A stretch of DNA of 64,000 bases, taken from Morganella morganii_D. GTDB lineage: Bacteria; Pseudomonadota; Gammaproteobacteria; Enterobacterales; Enterobacteriaceae. Location of the stretch: assembly GCA_044772875.1 (NCBI GenBank), contig CP173058.1, positions 1,860,001-1,924,000 on the forward strand. Direction: 5' to 3'. The notes under the pieces are model-generated. The model had not been told where the DNA came from and did no database searches. It saw nothing but the letters and a program-made list of their open reading frames with translations. Positions 1-8,229 of the stretch are shown here, in pieces. Every line of letters starts with the position of its first letter. Positions within the stretch are counted from its first letter, which is position 1. The position numbers and the translations under genes were made by a program.

Positions 1-242
1 ATGGCACACCGTTTATCCGTTTTCTGTTCCGCGTGCTGCTGGACAGTGAATGTGAGACACACCCGCAGGACAGCGATATTGACCGCTGCCACTGGGTCAG
101 TGCGGATGACATTATTCACAGCCCGGTTCTGCGCTCCCCGCTGGTGAAAGAGAGTATGTTCGCCTGGTTTGCCGCCGAACCGCTGCCGCTCTCTCTGCTG
201 GGGACTTTCGGCGATGCATTCGGGGAACCTGTCTCACCGTAA
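1..242 (+). CDS. nudJ: Nudix phosphatase NudJ, C-terminal part
   Basis: The reading frame is open from base 3 to a TAA at 240-242 and the 5' end lies outside the window. The visible 79 residues start in a strand FIRFLF and continue with DSDIDRCHWVSADDI and LRSPLVKES, which match the end of NudJ (YmfB), a Nudix enzyme acting on thiamine and nucleoside pyrophosphates. The Nudix box itself is not in the window. Its position just before mnmA agrees with the nudJ-mnmA-hflD-purB order of E. coli. Confidence 0.85.
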   Translation, partial: GTPFIRFLFRVLLDSECETHPQDSDIDRCHWVSADDIIHSPVLRSPLVKESMFAWFAAEPLPLSLLGTFGDAFGEPVSP

Positions 243-294
243 TACACTGCGGAAAATACTTTGCGAAAAAAGTGCCGATCCTGCTCCTGAATGA

Positions 295-338
295 TGCGCC
301 GCTGTGCGTATCATGGTAAAGTACGGCGCTTGTTTTTT
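295..338 (+). terminator. Possible terminator between nudJ and mnmA
   Basis: GCGCCG at 296-301 can pair with CGGCGC at 324-329 across a long loop, followed by TTGTTTTTTT. The large loop makes this only a moderate terminator, and it may just trim nudJ read-through into mnmA. Confidence 0.3.
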
Positions 339-398
339 TCCCCGGTTCTTCTTCGCGTACCTGTTTGCGGAGCAGACCTAATCGCCGCGAGATCAGCC

Positions 399-1502
399 AT
401 GTCAGATAACAGCCAGAAAAAAGTCATCGTCGGAATGTCCGGCGGTGTGGATTCCTCCGTCTCAGCCTATTTACTGCAACAGCAGGGTTATCAGGTGACC
501 GGGCTGTTTATGAAGAACTGGGAAGAGGATGATGATACCGAATACTGCTCCGCTGCCGCTGACCTGGCGGATGCTCAGGCCGTATGTGATAAACTCGGCA
601 TTGAACTGCTGACCATCAATTTCGCTGCGGAATACTGGGATAATGTGTTCGGGCATTTCCTGGAAGAATATAAAGCGGGACGCACACCAAACCCGGATAT
701 TCTGTGCAATAAAGAAATCAAATTCAAAGCCTTCCTGGAGTATGCCGCGGAAGATCTCGGGGCGGACTATATCGCCACCGGCCATTATGTGCGCCGCCGT
801 GATATTAACGGCACCACTCAGTTATTGCGCGGCCTGGACAGCAATAAAGATCAGAGCTATTTCCTGTATACACTGAGTCACGACCAGGTGGCACAGAGCC
901 TGTTCCCGGTCGGTGAGCTGGAAAAACCGGAAGTCCGCCGTATTGCGGAACAATTAGGGCTTATCACCGCGAAGAAAAAAGATTCCACCGGGATCTGCTT
1001 TATCGGCGAGCGCAAATTCCGTGATTTCCTCGCACGCTATCTGCCGGCAAAACCCGGCCTGATTATGACAGTCGATGGTCAGGAAATCGGTCAGCATGAC
1101 GGACTGATGTATCATACTCTCGGCCAGCGCAAAGGGCTGCGCATCGGCGGAACCCGCGAAGGATCTGACGAGCCGTGGTATGTTGCCGATAAAGACGTTG
1201 AAAATAATATTCTGATTGTCGCACAGGGTCACGAACACCCGCGTCTGATGTCTGCCGGGCTTATCGCACAGCAGCCGGACTGGGTATCACGGGAACCACT
1301 GACACAACCGATGCGCTGTGTGGTGAAAACCCGTTACCGTCAGGAAGACATCCCCTGCACTGTCACCCCGCTCGGTAATGACAAAATCAGTGTCCGGTTT
1401 GATAACCCGGTTGCTGCGGTCACCCCGGGTCAGTCCGCAGTCTTTTATCAGGATGAAGTCTGCCTGGGCGGCGGTGTCATTGAAGCGCGTATTACGGAGT
1501 GA
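399..1502 (+). CDS. mnmA: tRNA-specific 2-thiouridylase MnmA
   Basis: Cytoplasmic enzyme that adds the 2-thio group to U34 of tRNA-Lys, -Glu and -Gln, using ATP and sulfur relayed by the TusABCDE system. The start at 399 gives 367 residues, about the family length; an upstream in-frame ATG at 291 would add 36 non-conserved residues. The PP-loop SGGVDS is at residues 14-19, the catalytic cysteine is Cys103 in NPDILCNKE and the partner cysteine is Cys200 in DSTGICF. The stop overlaps a GTG four bases ahead of hflD, which indicates translational coupling. Complete, with nothing missing. Confidence 0.98.
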   Translation: MSDNSQKKVIVGMSGGVDSSVSAYLLQQQGYQVTGLFMKNWEEDDDTEYCSAAADLADAQAVCDKLGIELLTINFAAEYWDNVFGHFLEEYKAGRTPNPDILCNKEIKFKAFLEYAAEDLGADYIATGHYVRRRDINGTTQLLRGLDSNKDQSYFLYTLSHDQVAQSLFPVGELEKPEVRRIAEQLGLITAKKKDSTGICFIGERKFRDFLARYLPAKPGLIMTVDGQEIGQHDGLMYHTLGQRKGLRIGGTREGSDEPWYVADKDVENNILIVAQGHEHPRLMSAGLIAQQPDWVSREPLTQPMRCVVKTRYRQEDIPCTVTPLGNDKISVRFDNPVAAVTPGQSAVFYQDEVCLGGGVIEARITE

Positions 1503-1504
1503 CT

Positions 1505-2134
1505 ATGGCTAAAAATTACGAAGACATAACCCTCGCCCTGGCCGGTATCTGTCAGGCCGCGCGTCTGGTGCAGCAACTGGCGCATGAAGGCCGGGCAGAT
1601 AATGATGCGGTTGATGTGATGATCAACAGCATTATCAATAATAATCCGTCCTCCGTTCTGAATGTCTACGGCGACAATGTGCAGAACCTGCATACCGGTT
1701 TGTCCGCATTCGCCGGGATGTTCAATATGACCGGCTCTCAGGGGCTAAATGCCGAACTGACCCGCTATATGCTGGGTGTGATGCTGCTGGAGCGCCGCCT
1801 GTATAAAGCACCGGGCGCGATGGATGAACTCGGCCGCCGTATTGATAATCTTGAACACCAGCGCGGCCATTTCGGTTTATCACAGGAAACGATGCTCAAT
1901 ACCATCGCCGGGATCTATGTGGATAACATCAGCAGCCTCGGCCCGCGCATCCAGGTGACCGGCTCACCGGAGATCCTGCGTAACACCCTGATTCAGGCTA
2001 AAGTCCGCTCGCTGTTACTGAGCGGGATCCGCAGCGCCGTGCTCTGGCGCCAGGTTGGCGGTAACCGTTTACAACTGCTGTTTTCCCGCTCACGCCTGGT
2101 GGACACAGCCAAATATCTTCTCGCTCAACACTAA
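1505..2134 (+). CDS. hflD: High frequency lysogenization protein HflD
   Basis: A 209-residue helical protein of the HflD family, peripheral to the inner membrane. In E. coli it binds phage lambda CII and lies between mnmA and purB, as here. The start MAKNYEDITLALAGICQAARLV matches E. coli almost residue for residue, which favours ATG 1505 over the GTG at 1499 overlapping the mnmA stop. Conserved stretches include GLNAELTRYMLGVMLLERRL and LGPRIQVTGSPE. Its normal physiological role is still unclear. Confidence 0.95.
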   Translation: MAKNYEDITLALAGICQAARLVQQLAHEGRADNDAVDVMINSIINNNPSSVLNVYGDNVQNLHTGLSAFAGMFNMTGSQGLNAELTRYMLGVMLLERRLYKAPGAMDELGRRIDNLEHQRGHFGLSQETMLNTIAGIYVDNISSLGPRIQVTGSPEILRNTLIQAKVRSLLLSGIRSAVLWRQVGGNRLQLLFSRSRLVDTAKYLLAQH

Positions 2135-2155
2135 AATTACCGGGAGTTGCAACCA

Positions 2156-3523
2156 ATGGAATTATCCTCACTTACCGCCGTTTCCCCTGTCGATGGCCGT
2201 TATGGTGACAAAACACGCGCACTGCGCGATATTTTCAGTGAGTACGGCTTACTGAAATTCCGTGTACAGGTCGAAGTGCGTTGGTTACAAAAACTGGCAG
2301 CATGTGCAGACATCCCCGAAGTTCCGGCTTTTGATGATGACGCAATCGCTTACCTGGATGCAATTGTCGCGAATTTCGGCGAAAAAGATGCAATGCGGAT
2401 CAAAGAGATTGAACGCACCACCAACCACGATGTGAAAGCGGTGGAGTATTTCCTCAAAGAGAAAGCTGAAGCGGTGCCTGCCCTGCATGCGGTATCTGAA
2501 TTTATCCATTTTGCCTGTACATCCGAGGATATTAATAATCTCTCTCACGCCCTGATGCTCAGTACTGCCCGTGAAACCGTGCTGCTGCCGGCATGGCGTC
2601 AGATGATTGATACTGTCCGCGCGATGGCCGCGGATTACCGCGATCTTCCGCTGCTCTCCCGCACTCACGGGCAGCCGGCGACACCCAGTACTGTCGGTAA
2701 AGAGTTTGCCAACGTGGCATACCGGATGGCGCGTCAGTACCGCCAGTTACAGCAGACGGAAATCCTCGGCAAAATCAACGGCGCGGTCGGTAACTATAAT
2801 GCTCACTTATCCGCATATCCGGATATTGACTGGCATAAATTCAGCGAAGACTTTGTGACCTCGCTGGGTATTCAGTGGAACCCGTACACCACACAGATTG
2901 AGCCGCATGACTATATTGCTGAGTTTTTTGACTGCGTGGCGCGTTTTAATACTATCGTGATCGATTTCGACCGTGATATCTGGGGTTACATTGCCCTGAA
3001 TCACTTTAAACAGAAAACGATTGCCGGTGAAATCGGCTCATCCACCATGCCGCACAAAGTCAACCCGATTGATTTTGAGAACTCGGAAGGTAACCTGGGT
3101 CTGGCAAATGCGGTGCTCGGTCACCTGGCAACCAAACTGCCGGTATCCCGCTGGCAGCGCGACCTGACGGACTCTACCGTACTGCGCAACCTGGGAGTGG
3201 GGATCGGTTACTCTCTGATTGCCTATCAGTCCACCCAAAAAGGTCTGAGCAAGCTGGAAGTGAATGAAAAGCATCTGCGCGACGAGTTGGATCAGAACTG
3301 GGAAGTGCTGGCAGAGCCAATTCAGACTGTAATGCGCCGTTACGGTATCGAAAAACCGTATGAAAAACTCAAAGAGCTGACCCGCGGCAAACGTGTTGAC
3401 GCTCAGGCAATGCAGGTCTTTATCGACGGACTGGATCTGCCTGATGCAGAAAAAGCCCGGCTGAAAACCCTGACCCCGGAAAACTATCTCGGGGATGCTG
3501 TCCGCCTGGCGGATGAGTTGTAA
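2156..3523 (+). CDS. purB: Adenylosuccinate lyase
   Basis: Catalyses two beta-eliminations in purine synthesis, releasing fumarate from SAICAR and from adenylosuccinate. The 455-residue product belongs to the fumarase/aspartase superfamily. The catalytic His171 is in SRTHGQPAT and the flexible signature loop GSSTMPHKVNP begins at residue 294, with Ser295 as general base. GGGAG at 2142-2146 sits nine bases before ATG 2156; an in-frame TTG at 2147 is less well placed. A strong terminator follows. Confidence 0.98.
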   Translation: MELSSLTAVSPVDGRYGDKTRALRDIFSEYGLLKFRVQVEVRWLQKLAACADIPEVPAFDDDAIAYLDAIVANFGEKDAMRIKEIERTTNHDVKAVEYFLKEKAEAVPALHAVSEFIHFACTSEDINNLSHALMLSTARETVLLPAWRQMIDTVRAMAADYRDLPLLSRTHGQPATPSTVGKEFANVAYRMARQYRQLQQTEILGKINGAVGNYNAHLSAYPDIDWHKFSEDFVTSLGIQWNPYTTQIEPHDYIAEFFDCVARFNTIVIDFDRDIWGYIALNHFKQKTIAGEIGSSTMPHKVNPIDFENSEGNLGLANAVLGHLATKLPVSRWQRDLTDSTVLRNLGVGIGYSLIAYQSTQKGLSKLEVNEKHLRDELDQNWEVLAEPIQTVMRRYGIEKPYEKLKELTRGKRVDAQAMQVFIDGLDLPDAEKARLKTLTPENYLGDAVRLADEL

Positions 3524-3552
3524 TTATTCATTCACTGACAATTAATCACAAA

Positions 3553-3579
3553 GAGGCAGAGAATATCTGCCTCTTTTTT
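3553..3579 (+). terminator. Rho-independent terminator after purB
   Basis: GAGGCAGA at 3553-3560 pairs with TCTGCCTC at 3566-3573 over a 5-base loop and is followed by a T run. It separates the mnmA-hflD-purB unit from phoPQ. Confidence 0.9.
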
Positions 3580-3695
3580 ATGATTGAACGTATATCGCGC
3601 GTATTATTTGGCGTACAAGTTCCCCATCCTTCATATAAACTGTTACAATTCACATCGTTTCCTGTTCGAATATCTGTTTTTGTAAGGAATTATGT

Positions 3696-4370
3696 ATGCG
3701 CGTGCTTATCGTGGAAGATAACAATTTACTCCGCCACCATCTGACGGTTCAGCTCCGCGAGCTCGGCCACCAGGTTGATGCGGCAGAAGATTCAAAAGAA
3801 GCAGATTATTTTCTTCAGGAAAGTCAGCCGGATATCGCGGTGGTTGACCTCGGGCTGCCCGGCGAGGACGGTATGGTGATGATAGCCCGCTGGCGTCAGC
3901 AACAGGTCAAAATCCCGCTTATGGTGCTGACCGCCCGCGAAAGCTGGCAGGAGAAAGTCGCCGCACTCAATGCCGGGGCGGATGACTATGTCACCAAACC
4001 CTTCCAGCTGGAAGAGATTGTCGCACGCATGCAGGCGCTGATGCGCCGTAACAGCGGTCTTGCCTCTCAGACTCTGGAACTGGGTATTTTTGTTATCGAT
4101 CTTTCCCGCAAAGAATTCCTCGTTGACGGTAATGCTGTCAAACTGACAGCATTTGAATACACTATTATTGAAACGCTGATGCGCAATAATGGTAAAGTCG
4201 TCAGTAAAGATTCCCTGATGCGCCAGCTCTATCCGGATGCCGAACTGCGTGAAAGCCATACTATTGATGTGCTGATGGGACGTCTGCGTAAAAAAATTCA
4301 GGCATTTACTGATATTGATGCCATTATCACTGTCCGCGGACAGGGCTACCGTTTCGACGCCGGGAAATAA
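3696..4370 (+). CDS. phoP: Response regulator PhoP
   Basis: OmpR-family transcription factor of the PhoPQ system, which responds to low magnesium, acid pH and cationic antimicrobial peptides and controls lipid A modification genes in enterobacteria. The 224-residue product has a receiver domain (about 1-120) with phospho-acceptor Asp51 in VVDLGLP and Lys101 in YVTKPF, then a winged-helix DNA-binding domain. The C-terminal stretch NGKVVSKDSLM...YPDAELRESHTIDVL is nearly identical to E. coli. TAAGGA precedes the start. phoQ begins 32 bases after the stop. Confidence 0.98.
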   Translation: MRVLIVEDNNLLRHHLTVQLRELGHQVDAAEDSKEADYFLQESQPDIAVVDLGLPGEDGMVMIARWRQQQVKIPLMVLTARESWQEKVAALNAGADDYVTKPFQLEEIVARMQALMRRNSGLASQTLELGIFVIDLSRKEFLVDGNAVKLTAFEYTIIETLMRNNGKVVSKDSLMRQLYPDAELRESHTIDVLMGRLRKKIQAFTDIDAIITVRGQGYRFDAGK

Positions 4371-4402
4371 CAGACGCCACTTAAACCACTGAGGTATTGC
4401 GC

Positions 4403-5872
4403 ATGACCAGGCGGACAACGCGCCCTTTCTCTCTGCGGACCCGGTTTTTACTGGCAACCTTTGCCGTGATCCTCGCTATGACACTCTCTTACGGTGCGGT
4501 GGCGCTGGTCGGTTACCTGGTCAGTTTTGATAAAACCACCTACACCATGCTGCGCAGCCAGAGCAATCTGTTTTACAGCCTGTCGCAGTGGGATAACGGC
4601 AAACTCAATATCCGCTTTCCGCCGAATTTCTCCCTGAATGCCCCGTCCGTGGTGCTGATTTATGACAAAAACCAGAATCTGCTCTGGCGTCAGTATCATA
4701 TCGATGCGCTGGAAAAAGCCATTCCGGCAAAATGGCTGACCAAAGAGGGATTGTATGATCTGAATACCTCGCTGGAAGCTACCAAATCCCTGCTGGTCAA
4801 TACCCCGCTCTTTGCCATGGAAGATATCCGGATTAACGATCTCGATGATGATCACGACGGCCGGATGATCCACTCCGTGTCTGTCAGCCGCTACGGCAAA
4901 ACCGATACCATGCCGCCGCTGACAATTGTGGTGGTTGATACTATTCCGCAGAATCTGCAAAAAACGTTCCGTGTCTGGGAATGGTTCGGCTATGTGGTAC
5001 TCGCCAACCTGTTCCTGCTCACGCCGCTGATCTGGCTGGCTGCGCACTGGAGCCTGCGACCAATTAATGCCCTCAGCGGACAGATCAGCGCCCTTGAAAA
5101 AGGGGAGCGGGCAGATCTGGATGAAACGCCGCCCAGCGAACTGCGCGGACTGGTGCGTAACCTCAATCTGCTGCTGCACAGTGAACGGGAGCGTTATACC
5201 CGGTACCAGCGGACACTTTCAGACCTGACCCACAGCCTGAAAACCCCGCTGGCGGTGCTGCAGAGTACCCTGCGCTCACTGCGCAACGGCAAAAATATGA
5301 CCATTGAAACCGCTGAGCCGGTCATGCTCGAGCATATCGGACGAATTTCCCAGCAGGTCGGTTATTACCTGCACCGTGCCGGTATCGGCGGTGATAATAC
5401 GGTGCTGATGCGGGATATCTCCTCTGTACCGGCACTGATTGACAACCTCGCCAGCGCACTATCCAAAGTGTATCAGCGCAAAGGGGTCGATATTACCGTC
5501 GATATTCCGCCGGATATCACCTGGCTGGGACAACAGAATGACTTTATGGAAGTCATGGGTAATATAATGGAAAATGCCTGTAAATACTGTCTGGAGTTTG
5601 TTGAGGTGACAGCTCAATGGCAGCATGATGCCGTTATTCTGATTGTCGATGATGATGGTCCCGGAGTGCCGGAAGAGAAACGGGAACTGATTTTCAGCCG
5701 CGGGCAGCGTGCCGATACCCTGCGGCCGGGGCAGGGGCTGGGGCTGGCGATTGTCACGGATATTCTGGAGCAGTACGACGGCGGCGCGGTTGTCACCGAA
5801 AGTCCGCTGGGCGGGGCCCGTATTACCGTGACCTTCCGCCGCCAGGCTGTTCACGACGAAAAGCCGGACTAA
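4403..5872 (+). CDS. phoQ: Sensor histidine kinase PhoQ
   Basis: Inner-membrane sensor kinase/phosphatase partner of PhoP. The start at 4403 follows GAGG with an 8-base gap and gives 489 residues. There are membrane segments at about 15-40 and 195-215 with a periplasmic PAS-like sensor between them. A HAMP region follows, then His277 in DLTHSLKTPL, the N-box NIMENACKY, and the ATP-lid motifs DDGPGVP and GQGLGLAI. The periplasmic acidic patch reads DLDDDHDG at about 147-153, somewhat less acidic than I recall for E. coli, which could shift the threshold for divalent cations. Confidence 0.97.
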   Translation: MTRRTTRPFSLRTRFLLATFAVILAMTLSYGAVALVGYLVSFDKTTYTMLRSQSNLFYSLSQWDNGKLNIRFPPNFSLNAPSVVLIYDKNQNLLWRQYHIDALEKAIPAKWLTKEGLYDLNTSLEATKSLLVNTPLFAMEDIRINDLDDDHDGRMIHSVSVSRYGKTDTMPPLTIVVVDTIPQNLQKTFRVWEWFGYVVLANLFLLTPLIWLAAHWSLRPINALSGQISALEKGERADLDETPPSELRGLVRNLNLLLHSERERYTRYQRTLSDLTHSLKTPLAVLQSTLRSLRNGKNMTIETAEPVMLEHIGRISQQVGYYLHRAGIGGDNTVLMRDISSVPALIDNLASALSKVYQRKGVDITVDIPPDITWLGQQNDFMEVMGNIMENACKYCLEFVEVTAQWQHDAVILIVDDDGPGVPEEKRELIFSRGQRADTLRPGQGLGLAIVTDILEQYDGGAVVTESPLGGARITVTFRRQAVHDEKPD

Positions 5873-5983
5873 TAATCAGTCCGGGCTGCCCGTAATTTAT
5901 AAATATATGCATGAATAAAGCGTGTCTTTTTCCGCTATACTCCTTTCATCTGCCTGATCACGGCGTTTATTGAGGACGAACAC

Positions 5984-7105
5984 ATGGATTATGAACTGAA
6001 TTTAGACTGGCAGACCTTCATGGAAAGCCACTGGCAAAAACGTCCGTTACTGATCAAAGGCGGTTTCCGCAATTTCCGTGACACAATTTCCCCGGATGAA
6101 CTGGCGGGGCTGGCAATGGAAGATGAAGTCGACAGCCGCATGGTCACCCGTTTCAACGGGAAATGGGATGTGCGCCACGGGCCGTTTCAGGAATTTGAAG
6201 ACCTGGGAGAGAAAGACTGGTCGATACTGGTTCAGGCCGTTGATCACTGGCATTTTCCGTCTGCTGTACTGATGAAACCATTCCGCTGCCTGTCTGACTG
6301 GCGGATTGATGATCTGATGATCTCTTATTCCGTACCGGGCGGTGGTGTGGGCCCGCACCTTGATCAGTACGATGTGTTTATTATTCAGGGTCAGGGACGC
6401 CGTCGCTGGCGTGTCGGGGAAAAAATCCCGATGAAACAGCACTGTCCGCATCCGGATCTGTTACAGGTGGATCCGTTTGACGCCATTATTGATGACGAGA
6501 TGGTACCGGGCGATATCCTCTATATTCCGCCGGGATTCCCGCACGAAGGCTATGCCATTGAAGAATCACTGAACTATTCTGTTGGTTTCCGCGCCCCGAA
6601 TGCCCGCGAACTGTTCAGCGGTTTTGCCGATTATGTGATTGCCAACGAACTCGGCAGTTACCGCTACAGCGACCCGGACCTGGCCTTCCGTGATAACCCG
6701 GCGCTGATACAACAGGGCGAACTGACCAAACTGCACCGAATGATGCAGGATCTGCTCGACCAGCCGGATGTATTCCGCCAGTGGTTTGGTGAGTTTATTT
6801 CCCAGTCCCGCCATGAGCTGGACCTGGCACCACCGGAGCCGCCGTACAGCCCGGATGAAATTCAGGAACTGCTGTCACAGGGAGAATCCCTGTTCCGCCT
6901 GAATGGTCTGCGGATGTTGCGTGTCGGTGATACCTGTTTCGTCAACGGTGAAGCCCTGAAAACCCCGCATATTGAAGCCGCAGATGTGCTCTGTCAGTAT
7001 GATGAAATCACCGCCGCCATGCTGGGGGATGCATTCAGTGATACGGAATTCGTAACATTGCTGACCGTGCTGATTAATAACGGTTACTGGTATTTTGATG
7101 ATTAA
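5984..7105 (+). CDS. roxA: 50S ribosomal protein L16 arginine 3-hydroxylase RoxA
   Basis: Fe(II)/2-oxoglutarate-dependent JmjC oxygenase (formerly YcfD) that hydroxylates an arginine of ribosomal protein L16. The product is 373 residues, the usual length. The iron ligands are visible as His125 and Asp127 in GPHLDQYD and His187 in GFPHEGY, inside a cupin fold, with a helical dimerisation region and winged-helix tail after about residue 210. Transcribed alone; a bidirectional terminator follows. In E. coli it also follows phoQ and precedes pepT; here a fimbrial operon intervenes. Confidence 0.96.
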   Translation: MDYELNLDWQTFMESHWQKRPLLIKGGFRNFRDTISPDELAGLAMEDEVDSRMVTRFNGKWDVRHGPFQEFEDLGEKDWSILVQAVDHWHFPSAVLMKPFRCLSDWRIDDLMISYSVPGGGVGPHLDQYDVFIIQGQGRRRWRVGEKIPMKQHCPHPDLLQVDPFDAIIDDEMVPGDILYIPPGFPHEGYAIEESLNYSVGFRAPNARELFSGFADYVIANELGSYRYSDPDLAFRDNPALIQQGELTKLHRMMQDLLDQPDVFRQWFGEFISQSRHELDLAPPEPPYSPDEIQELLSQGESLFRLNGLRMLRVGDTCFVNGEALKTPHIEAADVLCQYDEITAAMLGDAFSDTEFVTLLTVLINNGYWYFDD

Positions 7106-7138
7106 TCAGCCATAAAATAACATTCACCGTTCAGACAG

Positions 7139-7168
7139 AAGTGCCGCGTTATCACGCGGCACTTTTTT
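7139..7168. terminator. Bidirectional terminator between roxA and the fimbrial operon
   Basis: AAGTGCCGCG (7139-7148) and its complement ending at 7164 form a 10-bp stem with a 6-base loop, flanked by a T run on the + side. The convergent fimbrial adhesin gene ends at the edge of the hairpin. Confidence 0.85.
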
Positions 7169-8219
7169 ATAAGTAGCGGACAGTGTAATGCAGGATTGTT
7201 TCTGCCGTTCCCGGCTCAATATTGTCCTTCGTCTGCACAAAAGCAGCCTGTAACCGCAATACGGCCCGCTGAGCAGTGACTTCATCAAACGAAAGCGGCT
7301 CCCCGAATGTTACCGGTCTGCCGTTATGTGTCAGCCGGACTCCCACACCTGACGCACTGCCGTTTCCCCGCGTCAGTTTCAGTGTTCCGGGGCTGTTTCT
7401 GACAGTAAAAGTATTGCCGGTCAACCGGACATCCGCTTTTGTCAGATAGCCGCATTGCAGCGCGATGGTCAGACTGCGGACGCTTCCCGGTGCAACCGAT
7501 CCTTTGCCGCTGAAACCGGTCCGTGACACAGTACCTAAATCCACATCCGTTTCTGTTTGCGGGTCAAGATCACAGGAATTTTGCCGGATAGTAAATCCGC
7601 CGAGATAGATTTTCGTTTCAGGAACGCCATACAATCCGCCGGCCCATTGTTCCCCTATCCGCATGGCAATTTCCCCCAGATACCCTCCCGGATAATGAGA
7701 TGCTATTTCCGGAGCCAGTTTATAGAGCGTGACGGCCGCCCGCACACGATAAGGCTGTGAATCTTTCATTCCGCTGTTGATAGTACACAGACGTTTATTG
7801 GCGGAATTGTTGTCCGGTGAGTCGCGCCCGTCCACATAGCGTTGTGAACTGAGGCACTCCGGATGATCCACAACCGCCCCCAGACTGTAGCCGATTCCGT
7901 CAGAGAGTTCATAAATTGTGTGTCCGAATGCATTTTGTGTTCTGTTACCCGGCATTCCGCCCACCAGCACAAACTCAATCACTTTACCGGGATCAATCCG
8001 GCACTGATAGACATCAATACTGTCAGAAAAAATGGTTTCTCCGATAACGCCGCCAACCGGGACATGATGAGCAGCGGTGATAACCCCGGCGGGGATGCGG
8101 ATAGTCGTTTCCGGCGTTATAAGTGCACAGGCTTCTCCGGCTGCGGCAGATGAAATACATCCTGCTGTCAGCCACAGTAAAAAACCGGCACGGCATAGTG
8201 TTCTGATCTGAATATACAT
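7167..8219 (-). CDS. Two-domain fimbrial tip adhesin
   Basis: Last gene of a chaperone-usher operon. The 350-residue product has a signal peptide ending near AAAG and an N-terminal domain of about 200 residues with cysteines (EACALITP, VYQCRID, HPECLSS, KRLCTIN) typical of a lectin-like receptor domain. A C-terminal pilin domain of about 140 residues has paired cysteines (NSCDLDP, LQCGYL) and ends in LHYTVRYL, a donor-strand tail read by the chaperone. AGGAG is 5 bases before the ATG at 8219; a second ATG three bases upstream is too close. The binding domain resembles nothing I can name, so the receptor is unknown. It lies 10 bases after the usher. Confidence 0.85.
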   Translation of the reverse strand: MYIQIRTLCRAGFLLWLTAGCISSAAAGEACALITPETTIRIPAGVITAAHHVPVGGVIGETIFSDSIDVYQCRIDPGKVIEFVLVGGMPGNRTQNAFGHTIYELSDGIGYSLGAVVDHPECLSSQRYVDGRDSPDNNSANKRLCTINSGMKDSQPYRVRAAVTLYKLAPEIASHYPGGYLGEIAMRIGEQWAGGLYGVPETKIYLGGFTIRQNSCDLDPQTETDVDLGTVSRTGFSGKGSVAPGSVRSLTIALQCGYLTKADVRLTGNTFTVRNSPGTLKLTRGNGSASGVGVRLTHNGRPVTFGEPLSFDEVTAQRAVLRLQAAFVQTKDNIEPGTAETILHYTVRYL

Positions 8220-8229
8220 CATTGCTCCT

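Noticed and set aside
3663..3680. Possible PhoP box (TGTTCG...TGTTTT) upstream of phoP
   Set aside because: The two half-sites are 12 rather than 11 bases apart and one is poor, so autoregulation cannot be claimed from this.
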